This document shows, piece by piece, positions 26,365 through 34,955 of a stretch of 64,000 nucleotides of DNA. A program made the translations under genes and the position numbers. The stretch is from Pontibacter sp. HSC-14F20. GTDB taxonomy: Bacteria > Bacteroidota > Bacteroidia > Cytophagales > Hymenobacteraceae. Under the pieces are notes generated by a model. The model was not told the DNA's origin. It worked only from the letters and a program-made list of their open reading frames with translations, and searched no databases. Where the stretch lies: the NCBI RefSeq assembly GCF_019599265.1, contig NZ_JAHZTC010000014.1, positions 1 to 64,000 on the forward strand, in the 5' to 3' direction. Within the stretch, counting starts at the first letter, position 1; every line of letters begins with the position of its first letter.

Positions 26365-27864
26365 TTACTTCACAATACTTACTTTGGTAACCGCGACACC
26401 ATTGGTGCTGGTCGTGCGCAGGAGGTAAATACCGGATGGCATGTGCTGCACATCCAGCCTGATCACTCTTTCGGCCACCTGCTCGCGCAGCATCACCTGT
26501 CCGTGGCGGTTCAGCAACTCTACCAACTGAATCTGCTGACGGGCTGCCTGTTCCAGAACGAGATAAGCCTGTGCCGGATTCGGGTATACCTTCACATGAT
26601 CAGCCGTCACATAGATATAGTCCTCTCTGGTGAGGGTATGGCCGGAAGTTCCGTTGGAGGTGGTGAGGGTAACGCTATACCTGCCTGGGCGGCTATACCT
26701 GACAGTTGGGTTTTGAACAGTAGACGAGGCAGGCGTACCACCCTCAAATTCCCACTGCCACTGTGTTGGCTTAAAGCCAGCAAAAGAACCGATAAACTGT
26801 ACCTGATCGCCGGGGGCTAACAACGTGTCCTGGGGCTGGGCAGTGCTGAAACGGGATCGCAACTCGCCGGTACAGGCCGTGGACGCAAACATGTACCCGC
26901 GTGCCGACTGCAGTATACCTTGCATATAGGCCGCCTGCCCCTTGGTGAAGAGACTCATGCAGGCGTCGTCAGAGTAATCCATGTAGTTTTGCCACATGTT
27001 GCCGTAAGGGCCATTGTCACAGGAGACGTCTATTCCGTCAGGGCAGCCATCCGTCTGGGTGAGTTGGTTGGGTGTATCGTCTATGTCATCGGAGTCGTTG
27101 CAGGTCATTCCGTTACCCCAGATGTGCTTCAGGCCCAGCCAGTGGCCTACTTCGTGCGTAGCCGTTCGCCCCTGGTTATAGGCCCACAGGCTGTTGTTGT
27201 GCGGCGCTGCTCCCACCGTGCGGTAATGCAGCACCACGCCATCACGCTCTGGCGAGGCGTCCGGGGAGGAGGCATAGCCGATGCTGCTGGTGCCCAGGTT
27301 GCCTATCCAGATGTTCAGGTATAGCCTAGTGTCCCAGGCATCCACACCTCCGTTGGATGAGGACTTGATCTGATCAGAAAAGTAATTGAAGCTTTCTTTG
27401 GCTGTTTGTGTGCGGGTGATACCTGAAGTCGGGTTGCCGTTTGGATCTACTATGGCCAGGCAAAACTCTATGCGACTGTCAGCGGCGAGAGGCTGGAAAT
27501 AATCCGGGGTATTGGTTGTATCAGAATTAAGGCGACGAAAGTCCTGGTTCAGCACTTCGAGTTGGGAGCGTACCTGCGCTTCAGAGATGTTCTCACTTCC
27601 GGTTTTATAAACTACATGAAACACCACAGGTATAGTGATGGTTGCCTGTTGCATGGCCTGACCGGCAGGGCGCTGGCGCATGAGTTGCTGCACAGCCTGT
27701 TGTGTTTTTAAGCTTCGCTCCTCAAAGCCCGGATCCTGTCGCTTTAGAATTTCCAGGTATGCTTCCGTGCTGCAGCCACGACCCTGCTCCGACGTTTGCG
27801 CAAAGGCTAAACGAGCAAAGGAAAAGATTAGAAGAAGGGCCAGGGTATAGACACGCATACGCAC
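26365..27864 (-). CDS. secreted M43 zinc metalloprotease with PKD and T9SS sorting domains
   Basis: 499 residues. Signal peptide (YTLALLLIFSFARLAFAQ). The catalytic domain has the extended metzincin motif HEVGHWLGLKH (about residue 236) with a downstream Met-turn, YMDYSDDACMSLFT, matching pappalysin-like M43 peptidases of Bacteroidota. A PKD domain (about residues 360-425; YSRPGRYSVTLTTSNG) follows, then a type-A C-terminal sorting domain with VYPNPAQAYLVLEQ and GIYLLRTTSTNG. It is exported by the T9SS and probably cleaves extracellular protein. It is convergent with yjbQ. Confidence 0.93.
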   Translation of the reverse strand: MRMRVYTLALLLIFSFARLAFAQTSEQGRGCSTEAYLEILKRQDPGFEERSLKTQQAVQQLMRQRPAGQAMQQATITIPVVFHVVYKTGSENISEAQVRSQLEVLNQDFRRLNSDTTNTPDYFQPLAADSRIEFCLAIVDPNGNPTSGITRTQTAKESFNYFSDQIKSSSNGGVDAWDTRLYLNIWIGNLGTSSIGYASSPDASPERDGVVLHYRTVGAAPHNNSLWAYNQGRTATHEVGHWLGLKHIWGNGMTCNDSDDIDDTPNQLTQTDGCPDGIDVSCDNGPYGNMWQNYMDYSDDACMSLFTKGQAAYMQGILQSARGYMFASTACTGELRSRFSTAQPQDTLLAPGDQVQFIGSFAGFKPTQWQWEFEGGTPASSTVQNPTVRYSRPGRYSVTLTTSNGTSGHTLTREDYIYVTADHVKVYPNPAQAYLVLEQAARQQIQLVELLNRHGQVMLREQVAERVIRLDVQHMPSGIYLLRTTSTNGVAVTKVSIVK

Positions 27865-27981
27865 AAATCAAACAGGCATCGAAGCCCACAAGCACAGATA
27901 AAGTGCATGGCTTGAGTGGCTTAGTAGAGCAAGATACACAATTTTCGCCCTTAAAAAAGAAATCAGGTATAAGGGGGCCGC

Positions 27982-28557
27982 TTATAAGTTGGCATCAACG
28001 CGGTAGCGGAGGGAATCTCCGAATAGAAGCTTTTGCACGCCCTCCACCCGATAGCCGGATAAATTTCCTGAGACCGGGTCTGCATTAAGGCTGATGTTTC
28101 TTTTAGAGTAGAACAGCAGGTTCTCTTCCAACACTACCGCTTCGAGGCGTTCCAGCTTCTGGGAAGGCGAAACGGTGAGCTGCAGGCGATCAACAGGGGC
28201 GGCCGCTTCGGCATCTTTCGTGAAAATACTTACTGTACTGCCATTGGGCAAGGTATGGCGCTCTTCTATGTAAAAGTCGCGTAGGGCAGGGCGGCTCAAA
28301 TCCACTTCCTGAAAAATGGCCAGCTCTTTTTCCCAGTCCAGCTCCTCCATCTGCGCGGTTTCTGTTGGCTGCCCTTTTGTGATAACCGACTTTAGCACCG
28401 GCGGCTGTTCCTGTTGCAGGCGGGTCGTTTGCTCCTGCAGGTAGCCAGTGAGGTCATAGATAGGCGCTTTGTCAGCTGCAAGTGGCGGAGTAGGCCGCTC
28501 ACAAGCCGTGAGTCCCCACAGCAGGGCAAATAGTCCGATGATGCGGTAGCTGCTCAA
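27982..28557 (-). CDS. hypothetical lipoprotein next to gpmI
   Basis: 191 residues. The signal peptide IIGLFALLWGLTAC ends in a lipobox (LTAC, Cys 19). The mature part starts with a Pro-rich segment and then a helix-rich region (EEQTTRLQQEQPP-like), followed by strands such as RLQLTVSPSQKLERLEAVVL and NLSGYRVEGVQKL. I do not recognise the family. Its start codon is one base before the stop of gpmI, so it is the second gene of the gpmI transcript. Confidence 0.7.
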   Translation of the reverse strand: MSSYRIIGLFALLWGLTACERPTPPLAADKAPIYDLTGYLQEQTTRLQQEQPPVLKSVITKGQPTETAQMEELDWEKELAIFQEVDLSRPALRDFYIEERHTLPNGSTVSIFTKDAEAAAPVDRLQLTVSPSQKLERLEAVVLEENLLFYSKRNISLNADPVSGNLSGYRVEGVQKLLFGDSLRYRVDANL

Positions 28558-28558
28558 C

Positions 28559-30091
28559 TTACTGTTCTTTCTGAAGAAGTGATTCGCCTGTCATCTCCAG
28601 CGGCTGCGCTATACCCATCAGCTCCAGAATAGTTGGGGCAATGTCGCCCAACTTACCTGGCTTCAGGGTGCCCATATAGTCGTTGCTAACCAGTACGCAG
28701 GGTACCAGGTTGGTGGTATGGGCGGTGTTCGGCGTACCGTCCGGATTGATCATGTAGTCCGCGTTGCCATGGTCAGCTATCACGATCACATCATAATTGC
28801 TCTCCAGGGCAGTTTGTATTACTGCTTCAGCGCAACGGTCTACTGCTTCGCAGGCTTTCACTGCGGCTTCAAATACGCCGGTATGGCCCACCATGTCGGG
28901 GTTAGCGAAGTTGAGGCAGATAAAGTCGGCAGTTTGTTGCTGAAGCTCCGGCACGATGGCGTCACGGATGTCGTAGGCGCTCATCTCAGGCTGCAGGTCG
29001 TATGTGGCTACCTTCGGTGATGGGCACAGCAGACGCTTCTCACCATCAAACGGCACTTCGCGACCACCCGAAAAGAAGAACGTTACGTGCGGGTATTTCT
29101 CCGTTTCGGCAATGCGAATCTGTCTGCGACCAGCTTTGGCTACTACTTCACCAAGGGTATTATTCAGGTTGTCTTTATCAAAAATGGCCTCCACGCCCAC
29201 AAAAGTATCGTCGTAATTGGTCAGGGTAGTGTATCGAAGGTTGAGCTTGTGCATGTTCTGCTCCGGGAAGTCCTGCTGCGTAAGCGCCTGCGTAATCTCG
29301 CGGCCACGGTCGGTACGGAAGTTGAAGCAGATCACCACATCGCCGTCTTTAATCGTGGCAATAGGCTGCTGCTCGTTGTTTACTTTTACAATCGGCTGGA
29401 TGAACTCGTCCGTGACACCGGCATTATAAGAGTCCAGCACAGATTTGATGAGATTCTGCGATGGCGTACCCTGGCCGTGCGCCAGCAGGTCGTAAGCGAG
29501 TTTTACACGCTCCCAGCGGTTGTCGCGGTCCATGGCGTAGTAGCGCCCGATCACCGAAGCAATAGTGCCAGTTGTGTTTTCAAGGTGTTGCTCCAGGTCG
29601 TTGATGTACTTCACGCCTCCTTTGGGGTCCGTGTCCCGGCCATCCATAAAAGCGTGTATGTATACCTTGTCCAGGCCATAGTCGAAGGCAGTGGTGCAGA
29701 GCGCCTTGAGGTGCTCGATATGGGAGTGAACGCCACCATCTGAAAGCAGGCCGATCAGGTGCACGTCTTTCTTGTTTTCTTTGGCAAAGCTATAGGCCCC
29801 TGCCAGCGCCGGCATAGAAGCCAGCTTATGCTCCGCAATGGATTTGTTGATGCGCACCAGGTCTTGGTACACTACCCGGCCAGCGCCCAGGTTCATGTGG
29901 CCAACTTCCGAGTTGCCCATTTGCCCCTCCGGAAGCCCCACAGCTTCGCCTGATGCCTGCAGTGTGGTGTGCTGGTAAGCCTGTACAATATGATCGTAGA
30001 AGGGCGTATGCGCCTTGTGAATAGCTGAAACCTCTGGGTTGGTGGCAATTCCCCAACCATCCAGAATCATGAGCATTACCTTTTTGTCCAT
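28559..30091 (-). CDS. gpmI: 2,3-bisphosphoglycerate-independent phosphoglycerate mutase
   Basis: 510 residues. Metal-dependent alkaline-phosphatase-fold enzyme that converts 3-phosphoglycerate to 2-phosphoglycerate. It has MLMILDGWG at the start, the nucleophilic Ser motif GQMGNSEVGHMNLGAG, DGRDTDPKGG, and IADHGNADYM at the C-terminal metal site. The start is set at 30091 (MDKKVMLMILDGWG); an upstream in-frame ATG adds a non-conserved segment. On the minus strand TATATTTG (30103 to 30096) ends only 4 bases before this ATG, which suggests a leaderless mRNA. Confidence 0.95.
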   Translation of the reverse strand: MDKKVMLMILDGWGIATNPEVSAIHKAHTPFYDHIVQAYQHTTLQASGEAVGLPEGQMGNSEVGHMNLGAGRVVYQDLVRINKSIAEHKLASMPALAGAYSFAKENKKDVHLIGLLSDGGVHSHIEHLKALCTTAFDYGLDKVYIHAFMDGRDTDPKGGVKYINDLEQHLENTTGTIASVIGRYYAMDRDNRWERVKLAYDLLAHGQGTPSQNLIKSVLDSYNAGVTDEFIQPIVKVNNEQQPIATIKDGDVVICFNFRTDRGREITQALTQQDFPEQNMHKLNLRYTTLTNYDDTFVGVEAIFDKDNLNNTLGEVVAKAGRRQIRIAETEKYPHVTFFFSGGREVPFDGEKRLLCPSPKVATYDLQPEMSAYDIRDAIVPELQQQTADFICLNFANPDMVGHTGVFEAAVKACEAVDRCAEAVIQTALESNYDVIVIADHGNADYMINPDGTPNTAHTTNLVPCVLVSNDYMGTLKPGKLGDIAPTILELMGIAQPLEMTGESLLQKEQ

Positions 30092-30095
30092 GGTG

Positions 30096-30103
30096 CAAAT
30101 ATA
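30096..30103 (-). promoter_or_regulatory. -7 box of gpmI, 4 bases from the start codon
   Basis: Minus-strand TATATTTG followed by CACC and then ATG. Given the usual distance from this box to the transcription start, the mRNA would begin at or next to the start codon. The same box-CACC-start layout is seen at nadC. Confidence 0.65.
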
Positions 30104-30267
30104 AGATAATCTGTGGTGCCTTATCCGCCTAAATAGCTGATTTGTGCTTTGGTTATGGGAAGCCTGCCCGGAAATGCTTAAATTGTAACAAATGCCGGCA
30201 AAGGTGCCTCGCGCCAACTCGCGAAGCCCCATGCTATTGCCTCAGATCCAGGGTATAGTGGTTGTTT

Positions 30268-30299
30268 ATGTAACGGCAGGTATATTTACACCGTTACAT
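30268..30299. promoter_or_regulatory. inverted repeat around a near-consensus -7 box
   Basis: ATGTAACGG (30268-30276) and CCGTTACAT (30291-30299) are a perfect 9-bp inverted repeat with a 14-base spacer. The spacer contains TATATTTA (30281-30288), one base from TAnnTTTG. This could be an operator overlapping a promoter for the DUF4783 gene, 100 bases downstream. Factor unknown. Confidence 0.45.
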
Positions 30300-30399
30300 C
30301 GGCATATATTGATAATTCCTGTTATATTTAGGTACTTGCTTACGACTTTTGTTGGCATAGTTTTAGCTGATAGAGAGGACGAGATTACTTACACACCTT

Positions 30400-30822
30400 A
30401 TGAAGAATTTTAAAAACATTGCTGTCGTATTTTTCCTGGCTTTTGTCACCACATTATTCACTACCAATCAGGCCGTGGCCCAGAAAGATGTGTTTAATGG
30501 CGTGGAGGCAGCTTTGCGGGCAGGTTCAGCCAAAGATCTGGCCAAGCACTTCGACAGCAAGGTAAGTCTGTCGTTTGCCGACGAGAAAGCTACGGACTAC
30601 AGCAAGACCCAGGCAGAGTTTGTAATGAAGAACTTCTTCAGCAAAAACCCTCCTACCGGTTTCGCTTACAACTTCCCGACTCCGAGTGAGTCTGTAAGAA
30701 AAGACAAGCGCTATGTGATCGGAACCTATACCCATCGCAACGGTTCTTACACTACTTTGATCCGTGTGAAGGACGCAGGAGGCAAGTTTCTGATCCATTC
30801 CATCGATTTTATAAAAGATTAA
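30400..30822 (+). CDS. DUF4783-family exported protein
   Basis: 140 residues with a signal peptide (VVFFLAFVTTLFTTNQAVAQ). The mature region KDVFNGVEAALRAGSAKDLAKHFDSKVSLSF, AEFVMKNFFSKNPPTGF and VIGTYTHRNGSYTTLIRVKD is the DUF4783 pattern of Bacteroidota, an NTF2/SnoaL-like small cone fold. Function unknown. In this phylum it is often just upstream of nadC, as here. A terminator follows directly. Confidence 0.85.
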   Translation: MKNFKNIAVVFFLAFVTTLFTTNQAVAQKDVFNGVEAALRAGSAKDLAKHFDSKVSLSFADEKATDYSKTQAEFVMKNFFSKNPPTGFAYNFPTPSESVRKDKRYVIGTYTHRNGSYTTLIRVKDAGGKFLIHSIDFIKD

Positions 30823-30846
30823 GAAGATAATAGTGAGATTTTTAGC

Positions 30847-30877
30847 AAGGCTCGGGTTATATACCGGGCCTTTTTTT
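30847..30877 (+). terminator. terminator of DUF4783 gene overlapping nadC promoter
   Basis: Stem AAGGCTCGG (30847-30855) / CCGGGCCTT (30864-30872) with one G-U pair and an 8-base loop, then T residues to 30877. The last T is also the first base of the nadC -7 box. Confidence 0.8.
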
Positions 30878-30884
30878 ATTTTTG
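30877..30884 (+). promoter_or_regulatory. -7 box of nadC, 4 bases from the start codon
   Basis: TATTTTTG matches TAnnTTTG and is followed by CACC and the GTG start at 30889. The layout is identical to that of gpmI. A -33 element is weak. Candidate leaderless mRNA. Confidence 0.6.
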
Positions 30885-30888
30885 CACC

Positions 30889-31746
30889 GTGAAAGCATCA
30901 TACCTGACAGAAAAAAGCATAGCCGAGTTTATATCCCAGGCCCTGACCGAGGATGTAGGCGATGGCGACCACTCGTCGCTGGCTTCTATTCCGAACGATG
31001 CCCAGAACCAGGCAAGACTGCTGGTGAAGGGTGACGGCATACTGGCTGGCGTGGAGCTGGCTGGTTATATCTTTAAGCAAGTAGACACTGACCTGCAGGT
31101 AGAAGTACTGTTGCAGGATGGCGCCAAAGTGAAATTTGGTGACGTAGCCCTCACCGTAAAAGGGAAGGCACAATCCATCCTGACGGCTGAGCGACTGGTG
31201 CTGAACTGCATGCAGCGTATGAGCGGTATCGCGACCTATACCCACTATCTGAACACCCTGATTGCCGGCACCAAAGCCAGGCTGCTGGATACACGCAAGA
31301 CCACGCCGAACTTCCGCATTATGGAGAAATGGGCTGTGCTGATTGGCGGCGGTGTGAACCATCGCTTTGGCCTGTTCGACATGATCATCCTGAAAGACAA
31401 CCACGTGGACTATGCCGGAGGTATACGCGAAGCCATAGAAGCCACACAACGCTACCTCAAGCAGAAAGGCAAAGACCTGCGCATTGAGGTGGAGACCCGT
31501 AACCTGGAGGAAGTGAAGCAAGCCCTCGAGACTGGCGGCATTCACCGCATCATGCTCGATAACATGACGCCGGAGATGATGCGCGAAGCAGTAACCCTTA
31601 TCGGAGGCCGCTTCGAAACTGAGGCATCAGGTGGTATCACGGAAGCAACTATTGCAGAAGTTGCCAAATGTGGTGTCGATTTTATTTCGGTAGGTGCCCT
31701 CACGCACTCTATCAAGAGCATGGACCTGAGCCTGAAGGCTTATTAA
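30889..31746 (+). CDS. nadC: nicotinate-nucleotide pyrophosphorylase (quinolinate phosphoribosyltransferase)
   Basis: 285 residues. Converts quinolinate and PRPP to nicotinate mononucleotide in de novo NAD synthesis. The QPRTase pattern is intact: LTEDVGDGDHSS, AERLVLNCMQRMSGIAT, DTRKTTPNFRIMEKWAVLIGG with the catalytic Arg/Lys cluster, NHRFGLFDMIILKDNH, and VETRNLEEVKQAL. GTG at 30889 is the start. nadA and nadB are not in the window. Confidence 0.96.
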   Translation: MKASYLTEKSIAEFISQALTEDVGDGDHSSLASIPNDAQNQARLLVKGDGILAGVELAGYIFKQVDTDLQVEVLLQDGAKVKFGDVALTVKGKAQSILTAERLVLNCMQRMSGIATYTHYLNTLIAGTKARLLDTRKTTPNFRIMEKWAVLIGGGVNHRFGLFDMIILKDNHVDYAGGIREAIEATQRYLKQKGKDLRIEVETRNLEEVKQALETGGIHRIMLDNMTPEMMREAVTLIGGRFETEASGGITEATIAEVAKCGVDFISVGALTHSIKSMDLSLKAY

Positions 31747-31796
31747 TTGAACTTATACTTGCCCTATAGCGGGCAGAAGCTTACTTTCTATTTTTT

Positions 31797-32378
31797 ATGC
31801 AACAAAATCAACGTTACCGGATGCAGTCAAGCGCTGCTCCGAATGCCATTCGCACCAAAAAGTACCAACTGGAGAAAAACACTTTTACAGGTATAGCTCT
31901 GGCCAAGGTATGGCGCAAAGACTGGTGGATGGCCCTTATTCCGCTGGTGCTGTTTCTGCTGCCGGCTGTGTTTAGTTTCTCATGGTGGTGGGTAGCAGGT
32001 GCCATTTTGGTTACGCTTATCTTTGTGCTGCTCCGTTCCGCACAGGTAATGGGCGTGACGCAGATGGAGCAGGGCAATCCGCTGTTCGAGAAACTGAGCT
32101 ACGAGATCGACTCCCGCCAGATTCTGCTGAAACGTAACGAGCGTGAAGGTATGGCCCTGACCTGGGACATGATCGGTTCGGCGGAGCGTAAAGGAGAGTC
32201 GTACCTGCTGTGGCTGAAGCCTCCTACGGCTGCCCAGCTGCCGGGCGGCTGGAAAGGCTGGCTGGCCAAAAACTTCCAGGCGCCGGTGTTTGTGATGCTG
32301 CCTTTCCGTATCTTCAACAATCCAAACGACCTGAAACTGTTGGAGTCGATGCTACGCCGTAAAGAGCTGATCGCTTAA
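31797..32378 (+). CDS. two-TM membrane protein, YcxB-like
   Basis: 193 residues. Two close hydrophobic segments (WMALIPLVLFLLPAVFSF; WWWVAGAILVTLIFVLLR) are followed by a soluble domain with LSYEIDSRQILLKRNEREGMALTWDMIGSAER and YLLWL, FVMLPFRIFNNPNDLKLLESML. This is the layout of YcxB-like proteins (a PH-like domain after two TMs); the assignment is tentative. A second ATG at 31821 is possible. It follows nadC by about 50 bases. Confidence 0.65.
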   Translation: MQQNQRYRMQSSAAPNAIRTKKYQLEKNTFTGIALAKVWRKDWWMALIPLVLFLLPAVFSFSWWWVAGAILVTLIFVLLRSAQVMGVTQMEQGNPLFEKLSYEIDSRQILLKRNEREGMALTWDMIGSAERKGESYLLWLKPPTAAQLPGGWKGWLAKNFQAPVFVMLPFRIFNNPNDLKLLESMLRRKELIA

Positions 32379-32479
32379 TTGTTTATAAACCAGGCCTGTA
32401 TACCTGTCGTAATAATGGATTTGCTACTGCGCTGTGTAGTAGTGCTTTAAAACAAAGACCTATAACTTATAAAATAGAG

Positions 32480-32776
32480 ATGAATAAGAACGTACTTGCA
32501 GTATTCGCCGCAGTTTGTGGCTTGTTTATGATTTCATGTGACACGCCGAAAGATGATAGACCAAGCGCTAAGGCCTCTGTTGACTATGTGCAGCCAGGCG
32601 CTCGCAGCACCAACAATGTATCTGACATGGGCGGCGAAGTGCATACGGCTCAAAGTCCTTCACACGGAACTGATAAGATCATGCCTGCCCACGATACAGG
32701 TGGAAACACTATTCAGCCGGGCGATAGCGTTCGTGGATCTGAAGTAACAACTGAGGCTGGCGCAGACAAGCTTTAA
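32480..32776 (+). CDS. small hypothetical lipoprotein
   Basis: 98 residues, MNKNVLAVFAAVCGLFMISC with a lipobox (MISC, Cys 20). The mature part is polar and probably disordered (TPKDDRPSAKASVDYVQPG..., HTAQSPSHGTDK, GGNTIQPGDSVRGSEV). No family recognised. Its terminator at 32801 supports expression as a real gene. Confidence 0.7.
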   Translation: MNKNVLAVFAAVCGLFMISCDTPKDDRPSAKASVDYVQPGARSTNNVSDMGGEVHTAQSPSHGTDKIMPAHDTGGNTIQPGDSVRGSEVTTEAGADKL

Positions 32777-32800
32777 TTCACTGCTTAAGCTCATAAAATG

Positions 32801-32843
32801 AAGTCTGCCGTTGCTGCGCATTGCAGTGGCGGCAGGCTTTTTT
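32801..32843 (+). terminator. long-stem terminator after small lipoprotein
   Basis: A 17-bp stem with several G-U/mismatch positions pairs 32801-32817 with 32823-32839 around a 5-base loop, then a T run to about 32843. Confidence 0.85.
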
Positions 32844-32902
32844 ATGAGTTGCTATACCTGTCTACGCTGACTGCGTATACCCATGTTCCGAAAATAAAAG
32901 AG

Positions 32903-32910
32903 TATATTTG
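32903..32910 (+). promoter_or_regulatory. -7 box of methyltransferase-ZIP operon
   Basis: TATATTTG is a perfect TAnnTTTG. It excludes the TTG at 32908 as a start and fits the ATG at 32938. Confidence 0.7.
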
Positions 32911-32937
32911 CATCCTTATCGCAATTGCGCAACTCCT

Positions 32938-33672
32938 ATGGCCCAACAGGAAGAGTGGTTCAGCACTTGGTTTGACTCCCCTTATTATCATATCCTTTAC
33001 AGCAACCGCGATGATCGTGATGCCCGGCTGTTCATGGATAACCTGCTGGCCTACCTTCACCCAAAGCCTCAGTACAAAATCCTGGACCTTGCCTGCGGCA
33101 AAGGCCGCCACTCCCTCTACCTGAACCAGCTTGGCTACGATGTAACAGGTATAGACCTGTCGGAGAAAAGCATTGCCTATGCCCGCCAGTACGAGAACGA
33201 GCGGCTAAGTTTTGATGTGCACGATATGCGGGAGGTATACAAGCCTGAAACCTTCGATTTTGTGCTGAATCTGTTCACCAGCTTTGGCTACTTTGAGACC
33301 GAAACCGAAAATGTGGTGGCCCTGAGAGCCGCTGCCGCCAACCTGAAGCACGGAGGCAAACTGGTTATCGACTTTATGAACACCGACCGTACCATTGAGC
33401 GTTTGGTATCGCGTGAGCAAAAAGAGGTACAGGGCATTTTATTTGATATCGGCCGAAAAGTGGAAAACGATTTCATTGTGAAGACCATTCGCTTTAAGGA
33501 CAAAGGCCGGAATTATTGCTTCGAAGAACGTGTGCGGGCATTGCGGCAGGAGAATTTTATGGAGTACTTCCGTATCGCTCAGTTGCGCGAGGTCGAGATT
33601 TTCGGGGATTACAAGCTGCATGCTTTTGATCCGGGAAAAAGTGAGCGAATCATTTTCGTGCTAAAAAAGTAA
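32938..33672 (+). CDS. class I SAM-dependent methyltransferase
   Basis: 244 residues from the ATG at 32938 (MAQQEEWFSTWFDSPYYHILY). Motif I is ILDLACGKGRHSLYL, followed by GIDLSEKSIAYAR (motif II, acidic residue D), VLNLFTSFGYF and GGKLVIDFMN. The WF.SPYYH.LY.NRDD opening is characteristic of a widespread Methyltransf_25 group in Bacteroidota. The substrate is unknown. It is followed 6 bases later by the ZIP transporter gene, so the two are one operon. Confidence 0.88.
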   Translation: MAQQEEWFSTWFDSPYYHILYSNRDDRDARLFMDNLLAYLHPKPQYKILDLACGKGRHSLYLNQLGYDVTGIDLSEKSIAYARQYENERLSFDVHDMREVYKPETFDFVLNLFTSFGYFETETENVVALRAAAANLKHGGKLVIDFMNTDRTIERLVSREQKEVQGILFDIGRKVENDFIVKTIRFKDKGRNYCFEERVRALRQENFMEYFRIAQLREVEIFGDYKLHAFDPGKSERIIFVLKK

Positions 33673-33678
33673 CGCGGT

Positions 33679-34434
33679 ATGATCATAGCTATACTTGTGC
33701 TCTTCTTCACGGTGGTGCTGTCCAGCTTCCTCGTAAAGGTATTCCCGCCAGACAATAGCCGTTGGCTCAAAATGGCGCTGGCTTTCAGTGGGGCATACCT
33801 GTTCACCATTACAATCGTGCACCTGCTCCCTGACGTGCTCATCGGCAACACAAGCCCGCATCGTGTCGGTTACTGGGTGCTGGCTGGCTTCTTTTTGCAG
33901 CTGGTGCTGGAGCTTTTCTCGCATGGTGTTGAACACGGGCACATGCACACCAGCCATCAGGGGCACGCGCATGCAGGCTCTATGCCTTTTCTGCTGCTGG
34001 GCTCACTCTTCATTCATTCCTTTCTGGAGGGTAGTATATTGGTAGAAGGCAGCGTTCGGCATGGAGGACATCATCATGCAGGGGAGAACTTTTATGCGGT
34101 ATTATTAGGTATAGCCATACACCACGTACCGGCTGCTTTTGCCCTTATGTCTGTGTTGATGTCACGCATTGGCTCTTTCCGGAAAGCCTTTTTGTGGCTC
34201 CTCATATTTGCCATCGGCGCGCCACTAGGTATACTGGTAAGCAACTACATCATAAAAGATAATATTGGCGGTGAGTTGGTATTTACTGCGCTTACGGGCC
34301 TAGTAGCTGGTAACTTCCTGCACATTTCCACCACCATCCTCTTCGAAACAAGCCCCGATCACCGCTTCAACCGCAACAAGTTGCTGGCAACTCTTTTCGG
34401 GCTGGGACTGGCGCTGCTCACAGATCTGGCCTAA
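33679..34434 (+). CDS. ZIP-family metal transporter
   Basis: 251 residues with about eight TMs. It has the family features HLLPDVLIG in an early TM, a His-rich loop (SHGVEHGHMHTSHQGHAHAG), a second His cluster RHGGHHHAGE, and the metal-site TM IAIHHVPAAFALMSVLMSR. ZIP proteins import Zn or other divalent cations into the cytoplasm. It shares an operon with the methyltransferase upstream. A Zur or Fur box is not evident. Confidence 0.88.
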   Translation: MIIAILVLFFTVVLSSFLVKVFPPDNSRWLKMALAFSGAYLFTITIVHLLPDVLIGNTSPHRVGYWVLAGFFLQLVLELFSHGVEHGHMHTSHQGHAHAGSMPFLLLGSLFIHSFLEGSILVEGSVRHGGHHHAGENFYAVLLGIAIHHVPAAFALMSVLMSRIGSFRKAFLWLLIFAIGAPLGILVSNYIIKDNIGGELVFTALTGLVAGNFLHISTTILFETSPDHRFNRNKLLATLFGLGLALLTDLA

Positions 34435-34536
34435 GTAACAGGTATAGCACCGTAGTAAATGCAGGCCTGTACCTTGTTCTGAGTGGTTATAATGTCCTCT
34501 GATTTAGCTTTAACAGGTATAAAGCCGGCTAAAAAC

Positions 34537-34560
34537 AAAAAAGGCTGATCTATATCAGCC
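34537..34560 (-). terminator. terminator of the exported-protein gene (minus strand)
   Basis: On the minus strand a stem AGGCTGAT / ATCAGCCT with a 4-base loop is followed by TTTTTG. It supports the minus-strand gene at 34587-34952 as the real one. Confidence 0.75.
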
Positions 34561-34586
34561 TGCCTTTAGTAAAGTAATAAGGGAAA

Positions 34587-34952
34587 TTACATGATAGTGG
34601 AAAGCAGCGTGGCCGCAAGTGCTTTCAGGGCCAATACGATTGTGCTCGATTTCACTGTAAGGTCAGATGACTCTTCCTCCTCTGATCTGGAAGATAAGTC
34701 TTTAAAGAAGGAAAGCGGGCTCTCGAGCACATCAGCGTCTAAAACTGATTTCTCCTTTTTAGGAGCAAGAGGCTTTATTTCGTCTGTTAATGGTAATGGA
34801 TTAGTGTTAGCCTCGGGCGCTACAATTGTGGTTGCTTCCGGTGTGGTGTTCCCATTGTTCAGATCGGCAGCATTAGGTGTAGTAGTTACACCAAGCATCA
34901 AGATTGTTGCCAGACTAGCCGTTACCGAAAGGGATTTCCACTTTTTAAGCAT
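34587..34952 (-). CDS. small exported acidic protein
   Basis: 121 residues from the ATG at 34952 (MLKKWKSLSVTASLATILML), a signal-peptide-like start ending near NAAD. The mature protein is Ser/Glu/Thr/Pro-rich (NNGNTTPEATTIVAPEAN; RSEEEESSDLTVKSST) and ends in a hydrophobic helix (STIVLALKALAATLLSTIM). No family recognised. A plus-strand ORF covers nearly the same bases, but this strand has both a perfect promoter (34956-34987) and a terminator (34537-34560). The -7 box ends 3 bases before the ATG, so the mRNA may be leaderless. Confidence 0.7.
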   Translation of the reverse strand: MLKKWKSLSVTASLATILMLGVTTTPNAADLNNGNTTPEATTIVAPEANTNPLPLTDEIKPLAPKKEKSVLDADVLESPLSFFKDLSSRSEEEESSDLTVKSSTIVLALKALAATLLSTIM

Positions 34953-34955
34953 GCT

